The notes beneath the pieces are model-generated. The model searched no databases and had not been told where the DNA came from. It saw only the letters and a list, made by a program, of their open reading frames with translations. A DNA stretch of 64,000 nucleotides from Struthidea cinerea. Lineage: Eukaryota > Chordata > Aves > Passeriformes > Corcoracidae. Below, in pieces: positions 12,186 to 24,700 of this stretch. The DNA lies in NCBI GenBank assembly GCA_013397865.1, contig VZTI01002048.1, forward strand, positions 62,001-126,000. The letters run 5' to 3'. Made by a program: the position numbers and the translations under genes. How positions within the stretch are numbered: the stretch's first letter is position 1; each line of letters opens with the position of its first letter.

Positions 12186-13636
12186 AAGTGTCATATGAAT
12201 TTAAAGCAGAAGGAGGGAAAAAGTAAAGAAAAACCCCAAACAATTAGGTCTGTTGCCTTGTCAAGTTCTCCCCAACCACAACTGGTTATGGAGGTTTTAA
12301 GAGTGACTGAAAGTAAAATCTTCTGGGTAAAATTTGTGATAGTACTGTTGTTGTATTTGTGAAAACTGGAAAACGCTGTTCTTGTTAATTACTGCTAGGA
12401 TGAACAATTTCAGAGTGAGCAGCTAAAAAAAGCAGATCAGAAATTGTATAGCCTGTGATGCCTAACAAGAAAAGCCAACCAACCAATGAAAAACCAAACC
12501 AAAATTAAAAAAAAAAAAATCCTGCTCATTTAGTCCAGTTTCAAGCCCTGATAAGTCTATCTGATTTCTTTTTCATTTTGCCTCAAAAATAATAAGAAGA
12601 AAATCAGAAGTAGTATGCAAAGTGATGAAATTCACAAATAAAGTAAAAGGGAAGAAAAATCTCATCTTTCTCCTGGTCTTTGTAACACCATCAGGCCAGC
12701 ACAAATGCTGCAGAGAAAGCAGCAAGCAAAAATCAACCCAAAACTGCCATTTAGACCGTTCATCTACTCTAAGTCATGTCAGCTGTTCACACCACCTTTA
12801 TTTACCTAGCTTTAATAACACACATTACTTTCAGTGCCCTGCCAGATCTTTTAGTCTCTCAGCAACTAATCTGAGTACAATGCTAAGATTCTGATACTGT
12901 TTGATTTCTACAGTTGCCCTCCCCCACTTCCTTCCCCCAGTTTCAGGAATATGGCCCTGTACTTGCATGTCTTTTAAAAATGTTGTAATAGGAGTAGTAT
13001 TTTTTTCTTAGTTTGCTGGCTGGATTTGAAAAGTAACTTATCTTATTCACAGTATACAAAACATATGTTCATACTGTAATGCTTTGATTTACTTCAAGAA
13101 AGCTCAGATCATCTATCTTCCTCCTTTAGCTTTCAGAAGGGAAAAAATCGAAAATGTAGAACTTCAGAAAATACCACCTCCAACAAAGTTTATGAATACT
13201 CAGAATAGATCTGATTACCTACAAGATTTGACAACCTACAAGAGTTTCCTCCTCTTCCATTTAAAGCGGTACTCCTTGTGCATTAATCTGTTCTTCAGGG
13301 TGAAACACTATCACTGTAATATCCAGGGTCACAGAAACAGCCACAACATCACAAACTACAGCTACAAATAATTGTTTCAAAAATAATCTGCTGTGATTCT
13401 TTCAGATGGAAACTTTTTTACAACAATGCAAACAAAACTGAAAATTCATTGGAGGAACCAAAGTGTAGAAGTCCTTGGAAACACAGCATACTGTGCTCCT
13501 TCAACAAAGCACATAGATTTTCATTTATAACTTCTGTATTGTGTGAATTCTGCATGTCACAGTAAATTGCAAGGAAGAGGTGGGTTGGATTTTGCCCCCC
13601 TCCATGAATTTCCAAATTCAGAGCTTCATTCCAAGG

Positions 13637-13797
13637 GCCTTAAATCTATCTCACTCCTCTACTGCCTATTAGCCTACTTAACCTCTACTGTCAATTACCA
13701 TGTCTTCCGCTTTCCCCAGAAGCACCTAAGGATGTCTTACGTCTTTCCAAACACTATCTGCAAAAGCAGAGCAAACTTTCTACTGCGTACTAGATGG
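13637..13797. repeat. Diverged duplicated segment, copy B
   Basis: Partner of 11881-12041 in direct orientation. Shared words include AACCTCTACTGTCAATTA, GTCTTTCCA and GCAGAGCAAACTTT. The alignment stops abruptly after 13797 and weakens before 13637. Confidence 0.7.
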
Positions 13798-15654
13798 TGT
13801 TGATGTAAGGGACTAAGGGACTTTTCCGAGTCAGTGAGCTCAGATCAGCAATCAGAAAGAACAAACATTTGATCTCTGACATAATTGACGTCACATTGTG
13901 TGTCTTGCAGAAACTGCTAACAGGCCCTCCTTTTACAAAGTGAAATGGCCCAATTAACTTCTCATTAGTTTGTAACAGTCTGAAAGCATACACAGTAGAA
14001 AGGCATATTTGTACATAGCCAAAGAAGACTTCCCAACTGCTGCTTACATTTTCACAATTCTGATTCCATGTGCCAATAACAGTAGTTTTTAGAAGACTAG
14101 AAATCTTTCTATAAAACCATCTGGAATTACAAATTAATAAAAATTGTCAAGACGGGGTTTTCTTTGAAACAACTGAAAGAAGGAAACATCTGCCTACTAT
14201 ACACAGCTATTTGCAATGTAAGTGAGGGTAGTACCACAGTGAAGGGCACAGGTAGAAGACTTGGCAGAGCCCAGAATCAGAGTTCTGCTCCTTTACTTTG
14301 GCAGCTTTGATATGGCAATGGACTATTGTTACTAACACATACCAGACACTGCTCTTTGAGATAAAACCACCACATAATGCATGCTGACCAATAAAATACT
14401 GCAGCATGCTGAGACAAACAGTTGATAAGGAAGGCAAAAGGCACAAGGAGAAGGAAAATTCTTCTACATTTATCTTTGAGGGTACACACAAAATAGAATG
14501 ACAGGGATCAGGTAACATTGTGGCCATGATTTTTTGAAAGGGAAGCAAGGCAAGCTGCTTCACTCATATAAGCAGCAGGTAAGATCCACAGGGAATGAAA
14601 TCTCATGCATTGCAAAAAGGGGATCAGTGAAAGTGTCAAGTTTCTAAGGGAATGACACAGAGATGCAAACAACCCACCTTGCTGGGTAGGGAATAGGTAT
14701 AAAATAAGAATCTGGTCAACCCAAAAGCTTCAGTAATCTGAAACTCAAGAAACAGTCATTTGAGAAAAGAAAATAGGTCAAATGGACCTTGGAGTAGACT
14801 AAGTGTAAAAAGAATAGACTGAACACACAAGATAAAAAGCAGAAGAACACAAGACAAGTTACTTTGATAAGAAATGTATTTGTAACAAGAACTTCACAAT
14901 ACCTATAGTGCTCTATTTTGAAACCTTTATCTTTTTACTCATCCACATTTTTTCACCTCAACAGGAGGTCAACCACACTCAAAACTGCTATGCAAACATA
15001 ACTTTACAACAGAGGCAATAATGAAAAATGGTAAAGGACTTCTTTGCTCTAAAGAAGATTGAGATTTTTGGGTGGACAACACAAAAAAGCTATAGTTAAA
15101 ATAATTTTCATGCACTAAAACAGATGGCATAATTTGCTCATCAGTTCTATACAGGTAAGTCGTAAATGAAACACTACTGGGAATTATTTAGGCCACTTGC
15201 ATATTGGCATGTAAACATTCACAACAAAGTTTCCAGAAGGATATGTCATGGAAACACTGAGCTAAATGCATGAGTGGGTTATTACGATCTTCAAGTTCTC
15301 TATGCTTTCTTACCCCAGGTCCTCTGAGTATAATTTTTGTACATATAGCTTTTAATGAATGCTAGCTAAATTAAGCTGTTCAACAGTCAGATTAGCTAAG
15401 AAATTCAAGTACTTTAAAATCCCATTTTTGTCTCCATTTGAGGGCCATTCCATACAACTGCAAACAGAGAGTTGAAGAGGGGAAGAGATCACCTTGGAGG
15501 ATGTGACAGGTAATATTTGAGATTCTTTTGATAGATCAGACAACTGTTTAAAAAGTAGTTGGTACTGTCTTGGAGGAGGGGAAAGACGTGGTTACTGCCA
15601 TGACTCCTCCTGGTTTCCATTGTATCACTATGTATCACTCAGACTGGATATCTG

Positions 15655-15780
15655 CAACAATTTCAGCCGGTCCGGGCTGGGGCTGCTGCGGTCCTGTCTT
15701 CCAAGCAGGCATTCGCTAGCATCGTTGTAATGCATCCCATGAGAACTCACCTGGACAGTTGAACTAACAAAAAAGGTAAC
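15655..15780. other. CpG-bearing patch with splice-like borders
   Basis: About five CpGs fall within 75 bp (CCGG, TCCGGG, TGCGGT, TTCGCT, ATCGTT) inside an otherwise CpG-poor intron. On the minus strand CAG followed by GTGAGT near 15755-15747 is a consensus splice donor. On the plus strand AACAATTTCAG before CCGG near 15667 is acceptor-like and AAAAG before GTAACC near 15776 is donor-like. It could be an alternative untranslated exon of PIP5K1B or an exon on the other strand. There is no protein match, so this is a candidate only. Confidence 0.3.
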
Positions 15781-16142
15781 CTACCAAAGAATATTAACCA
15801 TAATGGAACTCCTTACAACAGCTTTGATATGGTCACCCCTAAGATCAAAAAGAAACTTGGGCGGGAATGAGGAAGGTCATGAAAACTGTTAGACCCTTGG
15901 TCCATGATACCTCAGTTGATTCAGTGACTCACATATTTTTGCATAACCTCAGAGTTACCAGTCCACTAGTGATAACACCAGGAAACAAGATGGAGAGAGA
16001 CAGAAAGAAGCATTAGCAGCAGCGCCCAATGGCCAGCAGGACCTGAACTGAGCACAACATTAGCTTGAAGGAAATAGAAGGTTAGGTTCCCAAATGTGTA
16101 TTTATACAGCAACTTGTTTTCCAGGTGCCAGCTTGTGTGAAA

Positions 16143-16174
16143 AATAAGGTCACTCAAGAATTGGTGACCTTATT
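16143..16174. repeat. Perfect hairpin, 11-bp arms
   Basis: AATAAGGTCAC and GTGACCTTATT are exact reverse complements separated by 10 bp. The arms contain inverted AGGTCA and TGACCT half-sites of nuclear-receptor type. Confidence 0.85.
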
Positions 16175-18937
16175 AGAAGAATGGTGTAAGCACCAAACTC
16201 AAAAGTTGTGTATAAATTCAAGAGGAGAGATAATCTAAGTTACTCTACTGAATAATAAAATCTGTTACAACAAATTAACCCCACACACACTATTTTCCTT
16301 CAGGAAAGCTAAAACTGCAATTAGTAGAAGTTTTCCTTCAACCCTTACGACTTAATTTTGGTTAGCATTTAATAGAAAGCTCACTTTACTCTTGAAAAGG
16401 ACTTGAAAAATCTGTCTTGTACGAGCCTCAGCAGAGAGCAAATCCTACATCACCAAAATTCCTTTGATTAAATTAAGAGCTCTCAGTTTCCTATAGAGCA
16501 GAAGTTCCTCAGATACTTTTCAGAAATCACTCACAAAGCTATAGAAAAGGAAAGCATTATCCCATTTTATGAAATGCCCTATAAAGCACAAAAGCTGGAG
16601 TCTTGGTTTAAAGGAGCTTTCTAAAGTCTTTCTTTTTAAACTACAGAGAAAGCTTCAAGGGAGAAAAGAATAATTTCAGAAGCTGTGTAGGACAAAAACT
16701 CAAAAAACACGATTAATACAATAACATGAAATTCTGAAACCAATTCAGTAAAGAACTGCTTAGCATGTAAGGAAATAGTGCTATTTGTCAGAGCTCCTGT
16801 CATCAAACCAGGACAGAGATTTTACAGCCACTAGAGTAGAACTGCAATATGGGAACCTAAAGAACTGTCAGAAGTTTTTATAAAGTTATTCCGTTCTGTG
16901 ACTGGAATGTGACTGGTTAAACGTAAAGGTTACTATTGCCCATATACTTCTGTTCTCCAAGTCAAGTCTTAGATGGACAGAGCAGAATGAGCAAGTGACT
17001 ACTTTTTTCCCCCAACAGTATGCTTTGGCACTCATCTGATTACGAGCATATTTGCACTGTACAAATATACAAATCCAAAACACATCAATACACATATCTA
17101 CCGTACTGACATCAAGCAACATGAGGTGTGTCTTGGTAAGAACCACATAGAGTTGTTTTAAGGTATAGACACCTAATCAAAGAATTTTTAAATGGCAATA
17201 AAAATGTTTTCAAATAAACCTTTATAAGTAGTTATTTCCAGCCAAATGACATAAGCAAATTGTTTTCCAACAGTCTTTCACTTGCCAAATCAAATTGAAA
17301 AACCTGTCCCTGAATGGTTCTGGCAGCAAGAAAGTAAAATGAAGTTATTACTAGATGTTTTTGCCAGTTCTGAAACACTCTATTATTCTTCAGATGTTGT
17401 TTATACTCCACATATAGCTGCACCACTATGAACATTTTTGTATTAAAAAATGCAAGTTATTAAACAGTATAGAAGCTCCACCGCAGTCTTCCTTCCCAGG
17501 AACTTCTTTGCAAATGACTAGCTGGATTTCTTTAAAAAACCTAACTGAAAATATTATGGGAAAATTCAAAATCTTAAGCTATCACTGTAAGTAAAGAACA
17601 CATCTGCACATTAGACTTTTCAGTTAAAAAGCGTCCACGTACACAAGAACAGAACTTAAAACAAAAATAAGACAGTTTACCACCAGCAACAAGAGTAAGC
17701 AGTGGGTGATCACTTTGTAGAAGAGCCATACACAGCCTGACAACAGAACCTGTGAGCTCTTCCGAGGAAAAGGAGTGTGAGCTTTCCCACAAATTAAAAG
17801 GTCTCTGAATTCTTGAGAGGTTTGAATAAGAATCTCCTTCCTTCACACAAAAGCCCTTTGAAACAATATCTCCACCTCTCAATGCATCGTTATAACTGGG
17901 TTGGAAGCATCATTATAAGTAGGTTAGAAAAGGCATCCAGTATTATCTGCAAGTCAGTTAACAGCCCACACCACAGTTTTCAAAAGGTAAAAATACAGCT
18001 TTCAGCATTTAGAAAGAAAAAACCCGCACCACTATTCGCAGTTTTTGCTCAATGCATACCGTTTTATGAATCATTAACTAGAAAAAGAACAAGATTCTGA
18101 CAAGATGAAAATATTCATGGCTATGAATATTATAAAGATTCCATAGACTGAAGTGAAAGAACCCCAACAATTCAGTCAGTGCATTGTCCCAGGAACAGAG
18201 TGTTCTTACAATGCAAGGTGTACAGTGCAACAGCCTATTTTGTGATATTCCTTACCTGGCATTAATCAGCTGGAACATCTGATTAAATAAATTAAATACC
18301 TTTTTCAGCCTACGATTTTACTGGCTACTGGATGGCGGTGTTTTAATCTGAGATGACAAAGATCACTGTACGCTCAACAGCACATACTTTTAGAGGTATT
18401 TACAGAAAATTGCCCTTCAAGAGTTGCTGTTAACAGTGTGTAGTCCCTGAACCTCTCTGTTTTCCATCTTGTTCCCAGGAATAGGCAGCCTGATTATTAG
18501 CTACGTAAGAGAAAAGCAATATTCATTAAAATTTCATTCTAGCCAGCTATGCTTTTACTTCATAGAAATAAACTGGTCTTCAGTTTTGCTTGCAATATGG
18601 CAGCAATTTAAGAGCTCTGAGCTGTAGCCCAGCACTAGTAATTAAGGACTACCAAATAAAGGGCAAGAATACTGCGAGACAAGAGCCAGCCAGACAACCC
18701 TGCCTGTTTACCCTTCATCATCATTCCAGCAGCAAGGATGGCCACGGAACAGACAGATGGTCCCTTCATTGCAGGAGCAGGTGCTGCAGGTCGTCACAAA
18801 AATGGTGATGGTGGCGTGAACAATTTTCTGGCAGAGCACTGTATTACTCAAATGCTTGCAAAAGGCAACCATTAGCTTAAGAAGACATTTAGTTTTAGAT
18901 CAGCTAAAAACCTTTACTGAGGTTTACCAGCTCTGGC

Positions 18938-18980
18938 TGGTGTGTTTGTGTGTCTGCGTGCGAATTAGTGTGTGTGCACG
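18938..18980. repeat. Degenerate (GT)n microsatellite
   Basis: GT-rich alternation (TGTGTTTGTGTGTCTGCGTG, then GTGTGTGTGCACG) interrupted by CGAATTA. It contains several CpGs. Confidence 0.7.
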
Positions 18981-19316
18981 GAAAAGCGGCAGAGAGGAAG
19001 GCTAGACACTAAGATGTCTCACAATGCCAGACTGAAGGTCTAATCACATTAAAAAAGCTGCTGTTAACAAGCAGTGACTAATACCGGTCTGGCATAAAAG
19101 CTGAAAAAAGCTGGACATTATCCATACAAAGCAAATGGTTTTCAGTAAAAAGCACTGGTTTGGAGAGACAGGTCTGAGCTTGCAGTTTTGTTCAGGAGGA
19201 TGAGGGAGTTGCTAGGTGATGGCAAAGTGAGGCACGACAGAAAGAAGACACACAGACTTAACACAGCAGCGGGTGGCAAATCCACCTCCCCTCACAGGGG
19301 TTAGGCAGTAATCAAG

Positions 19317-19456
19317 CAATGTTTTTTTGGTAGATGTTTCACTTGGGAGTTTCTCCAAATCATAGCAAAAATGATGTGGTTTTCTAATTAATCTAACTAA
19401 GTAGAAAAATTAATTTTCTAACTAATCTTGATTCCTTGTTCTACCAAAAAACATTG
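19317..19456. repeat. 140-bp inverted-repeat element with 17-18 bp arms
   Basis: The left arm CAATGTTTTTTTGGTAGA (19317-19334) is the reverse complement of the right arm TCTACCAAAAAACATTG (19440-19456), except for one A/T in the homopolymer. The interior holds two near-copies of TTTTCTAATTAATCTAACTAA. The size and terminal inversion resemble a small non-autonomous DNA transposon (MITE), but no target duplication is evident and no family is recognised. Confidence 0.6.
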
Positions 19457-20285
19457 GTAGAAATTTACAGTAGGTGCCCATTTTGGTACACCTGCCTCTG
19501 AACAACCTCTTGCATCAATGGGTGCAGCAGGTCACAAACTTGGGCTTGGAGGGATCTCCTTCCATACCACAGAGTTTAAGGCAGCACAGGTACTCTGGGT
19601 AACAAATACAGCTCCCAAGAACTGACATGTATCAGGGTGGGAGGACAGAAGAGGAGTCTCTAGGGGCATTTAGTACCTGCATGGCACGCATCCCTGTGAG
19701 GGTGTGTACCTTTCTTTGCTCAGAAATCAGCCAAGGTTCCCGAAACTCTGTCTCTGTCTCTCACTTTGTTCATTTCCTTTGCACTGTTTATGTCCTCACA
19801 GCAAGAAGAAAACTAAATCTAGCTAAAAAAGCATACTTACTTTGACTTTGAAGACTTTTATGCATAAAACAGACAGGAAGGGTGCAAGTGAACACAGTGA
19901 GCAATTTGGGATGGGAAACAAAGTAAAAATAAAAACGGGCAAGAAGGGAAGGGAGAGACTCAATAAGAGATTGTGCACAATTGAACTGGGAAGAAAGGAG
20001 GAATGGGAAAATGGGAAGCAGTAGCGGATGAAGAGCAAGGGAACCAAAGTAGAAGAAAAATACATGTTAACAGGAAACACATTGGAAATTATTCCTGCTT
20101 TGGTCTGCTAAAAACAGGCCTTTGGTGCCATTAAATTTGAATGGTCTAAAGGATACTCAGGGGAAGACAAAAAATATATTTAAAAAGTCAATAAAGAGCT
20201 GATAGTTATATTGTAAGGAAGAAAGCAAAGAAAACAAACTTTTTTCCTTTCTTTAATTAAGGAAAAAAATTACCCAAACAAGGGA

Positions 20286-20296
20286 CCCCCCCCCCC
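20286..20296. repeat. Poly(C) tract, 11 C
   Basis: A homopolymer run, listed because C runs of this length are rare in this AT-rich intron. Confidence 0.9.
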
Positions 20297-21221
20297 AGCA
20301 TATTTTAATGCATCTCTGTGAGGAATACATCAAATACAGCAATATTTGCAGATGGATCAATCTAAACTATTAACAGTACGCATAGCTCTGGCTAAAACAG
20401 AAGCAACAACACATCCTGAAAAATTCAGCAAGATATTAAAACACTGCTTGTACTACAGTACATGCTGTCAATACTGAGAAACATCCTCCTGCATGGTTAT
20501 TTCAAATATATTGATCTTTAGTAGACATGCTGGTAAAGCATATCTTAAAATCCCATCAGGCAACTAAGATTGAATTTCTGTTCACATTTGTGATGACCCT
20601 CCAAATGGTGTTTCTCCATGCAAAACAGACACATCTGGAAGTCTAGGTGCACACTGATCTACAGCAAAAAGTTACGTTTGCGTATTCTCTGGATATATTG
20701 CATTGGATAATTTGATGGTTACAAAAGGAACCTCTGAACTAAGGGAAGCAGTCAAAGGAGCAAGAAGTTAACCTCCACTTTGCAAAAGTTCTGTGTTAAC
20801 ACTGTTCTTGCAAATTGGACAAAGGCATAAATTTCAGTTTCTTTCCTACCTCTGTGACCAGGGTCCAAAATTAGCCTCATGGGGATGAGAAGCCCAATCA
20901 CAATAAAACAGGTTTGAACAAGTGAAGTTACCTCTGCTATACCTTTTTTTATTTTTATAACAGAGACCCTTTACCACGGGCACCTAGTCTTCATGCACCC
21001 TTTCTTTTCCTCTGTCATCATACCATGCAACAGAGATCACAGATAAAGAGACCAGAAAATGCAAAGATTTTATGCATACGTTTTTTCTTCCAAGTCACAT
21101 ACCAGCTTAACTATAGGCCCTGAGATATAAACACAGGCTATCACTACTGTGATTTACATCTCATGGCCACAATTCCAGCAAAGAGCATTCATGTGTGAAT
21201 TTTAGTATAGCAATTTATAGC

Positions 21222-21700
21222 ACAATAGCATGGCTTGGGTTGGAAGGGATCTTAAAGATCATGTTGTTCCAACTCCACTGGCATGGAACTAGGCCAGGTT
21301 GCTCAGAGCCCCATCCAGCTTGACCTTGAACACTTCCAGGGATGTAACATTCACAAATTCTCTGAGCAACTAGTTCCAGTGTCCCATCACCCCCACAGTA
21401 AAGAATTTCCTCCTAATATCTAATCTATCTTCTCCCGGTTTAAAGCCATTACCCTTTGCCCTTGTCTTTACCCATGGCCATGTCAAAAGTCCCTTGCCAG
21501 CTTTCTTGTAGGCCTCCTTTAGGTACTGCAAGATGCAAAAAGGTCTCCCTGGAGCCTTCTCTTCTCCAGGCTGAACAACACCAACTCTCTCAGCCTGTCT
21601 TCACAGGAGAGGTGCTCCAGACCTCTGATCATCTTTCTAGATGTCTTGCACTGGATGTGTTCATAGCAGTCTGGATAGGGAAATTGTTGTCCTCCTACTT
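21222..21700 (-). mobile_element. CR1 LINE, 3' part
   Basis: It begins with GGCTTGGGTTGGAAGGGATC and continues through the CR1 3' untranslated region into the ORF2 C-terminal coding region, whose reverse complement includes TTCTCTTCTCCAGGCTGAAC. It is about 480 bp, 5'-truncated and mutated. A minus-strand reading of 21519-21731 retains the CR1-like text [20 protein letters not shown]. Confidence 0.9.
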
Positions 21701-24700
21701 CTGCACTGACAAAAGTTGTATTTGTATACAAACAAAGTACTTCATATGAGTGTTTCTATCACTGAAACAGCTTTGTATTCTCTCACTCTTATATTCAACC
21801 TCCACTGGCAGAACGAATCTGTGTGTGCTTTATTAAAGCAGAGAAGGAGTCCACCTCTTGTCCTTTTGCACAGACCTCAGTCACATGCTGTCTGTTGCAA
21901 GGCCCAAACATGAAGCACCACACTCAGCATGCAGTGCCTGAGGCCTCTGCTCCTTATCCCACAGAAGAGGAGACACCATACAGGGGCCTGATTTTTTCTC
22001 ACAGTGCCTCATCCTGGACATGATGACATAATTCCTAGCTATGAATATGACATTCATCAGGTTTGTTCCTTTGTGAGCTCAGAGTAATTAGTAAAAAAAT
22101 ATTTTTTAACATTCTTTCCTCTGCAACGTCTGGACTATCTTTGTGATTTCAAATGATCTGCAGTTCTGCTAGACATTTTCTAGCTTAATCTCTAAATTTT
22201 ACCTTTAACTATGCTAGTGCTCTCGGGGTAACTTGAAACACATTTGTTTTTCCCATTTTGCAGCTTGCTGTTACATAATTCTTACCAGGAATATACATAT
22301 TTAATAATAAGGGAAAAAATACAGCATGATTCCCCCCCACGCCAACACCCTGTGTCAAAATAAATTTATTAATATTTTTGAACATGAAGACATTCCACAA
22401 ATACATTCCAAGTAGGCTTTTTGCAGAACACACTGTTTTATCAGTGTTAAACTTGAGATACCAGTCCAAGAGCTGCCTTTGCAGCTCATTAAATCAATGC
22501 TATTTTGACAGTACGCTGCAGTATGCGTGCTCCTATATGAGAAAGCTTCACCACTACCTTCTTGCACTCTAACTTTGTCACTGCACACTTCTCCCAATAT
22601 AGCTTCCTGCTATCACTTGGCACGATGCACCATTATTTCCACTGGCCTGTAATATTTTCAAAAATGCAATGATAATGCCAAGACTGACTAAGCAAATGAC
22701 AAAAGGTCCACATCCACTCCCCTGAGCTGTGTTTCTGGACAATATTTATAAAATAACTAGGAACAACTTTCAGTATCACAAGAAATGGCTCAAAAGTAAG
22801 AGAAGCAAGTTGCTTCTGAAGAAATGTGTTTTCTTTACTTTCTGCATTATTATGACCTTAGTAAAATTGCTTGGATGCTTGGTTGCTTGCAGAATTTGCT
22901 CCTGGGTTTTTTTTAATATTAAAACAAAAAAAGGTGGAAGTACTTGTGTCACAAATTGGACAAAATCCCCACCTCTACTGCAGTAGCTTTGGAAGTAACC
23001 TCATAGAACAGGAACAGCAAAACTAATCCTAAGAAAACAATAGCATACCAGTTTGTTAGTAAATGCACACCTTCGTTTTGCTGCATTAGTCATTAAGAAC
23101 ATAGTAAAGTAGTAAAAATCCAATGTCTCCTAGTCTGACAAAATTCAGTCCTCATTATTATTTGTAAAAGCTACTTCTATTATATATTTACATATACATA
23201 AATAAAGTTAGTATTTATTCTCATATATATGATGCCTCTCTTCTCCCCATTTTAGAGCATAAAGAGTGAAAGCCCAAAGTATTTCATGTTTCACACAGGA
23301 GCCAGGCTACACAGATCTCTGTAAATGTCATCCCAAACAAGTATGTTACCCAAATCTCAAAAGAATAAGGAAAACACAAAGATAAACACAAGAAGTAGGA
23401 GAGGTAGGTTCACCACTCCAGAAAATTACCTTGCTAGTTAAAATGCAGGCAAGTGAATTATTGGTGCATCTCGATGCAGTGCAGAAAGGCCAGGGAAAAA
23501 AAAATGCATGGTTGTGCAACAGACTAGCAAACGGGCGGTTTTTCATCCACCATCCTCAGCCTGATACTCCCTCTCCCATCTAAGATTTTTCCACTGCTAA
23601 AACTTTTTATTGTCAGATGACATGCATGAGTTACCAGTAGTGCACAACCCTACAATAGGCACTTCGTCTCTGATGAATGGTATTTAAGGAAACTCCCTGA
23701 GAAAGAAAACCAGAGCTATCTCACATGAAACTTCTTAAAAACTATTTTGTCTTGAAATAGTAGTTTTTGCAGCTGCATTTAACACAGGCTTAAAACAAAG
23801 TCCTGGAGTTAAGAAATAATGGATTTGAAAAAAGAGAAGGCACCAGAGGCTGCATCTGCAATATGCTGTAGCTCCAGACAGGACTGCCTGTACCACATTT
23901 TATGAGAGGCCAGCAATAAGAACAGAGGAGATATATTTTAAAAACTTACAAAAGCAGCTCAGTTTCTTACAATTGTGTATGAAAACAGTGTATTTTGGAG
24001 TTTTAACTGCACATATTACAATTGCTTCAGGACCAGAGCATACTTCTTGAAACACCATGACGGACAAGAATCTTTATTTTTCCTGATTTTGGTTGTCAGG
24101 ATTAACCATCAGTGTTTGCAAAGATCTGGAGCACAGCTTTGCCCTCCTTTCTTGATAACTAAGAAAATCTGCTTATTGGTTTCATGCCTGCACAGCAAAG
24201 CTCTGTTAATGCTTCAACAGTGCAACTGGAAAGGGCATTTTTCAATTTCAGTGTCTGAGCTGCACAGAAAGTACACTAGGAATTCTAACTTGCTCACAAG
24301 AAGCTTTCCTGAGTTACAACTTCAAGGAGGCACTAGGGACCTTACCAAACATCTAGATTTCCTTCTAGCAGTGGGACAAGTAGCAAGAGACAGAATCATT
24401 CGTGTAGTTGAAGCACAGACACTTACAGGCCAAGCAACATGTAAAGTTTATACATTCAATACTATAGAATCTACTACTTTTCACTGCATGTTTTTAAGAC
24501 CTTGATTAGCAAAAATTGCTGCCGATTACTGGCATTCTCAGGCCATATTGCTACGCAAAAAGTTTCTTGTCAATAGGATGTACAGGAGCTGCAGTGCCAA
24601 CCATGTTTCATGGGCCACATCTAAATCAATCCAATTCTGGCTGAGCAGGAATGAGAATTTCTCTTCCCAGTGAAACCCAGATATGTAGGGATACAGTTTG

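Larger units (their letters stand above)
13798..21221. other. PIP5K1B: Intron 1 sequence, mostly featureless
   Basis: Intronic AT-rich DNA. It contains a CpG-bearing patch at about 15.66-15.76 kb, a hairpin at 16143-16174, a degenerate GT microsatellite near 18.94 kb and an inverted repeat at 19317-19456, each listed separately. No coding exon was recognised in the rest. Confidence 0.6.

Noticed and set aside
23975..24505. 176-codon plus-strand open frame inside intron 1
   Set aside because: No domain or family resemblance, ordinary AT-rich composition, and antisense to PIP5K1B. This length can arise by chance in 64 kb.
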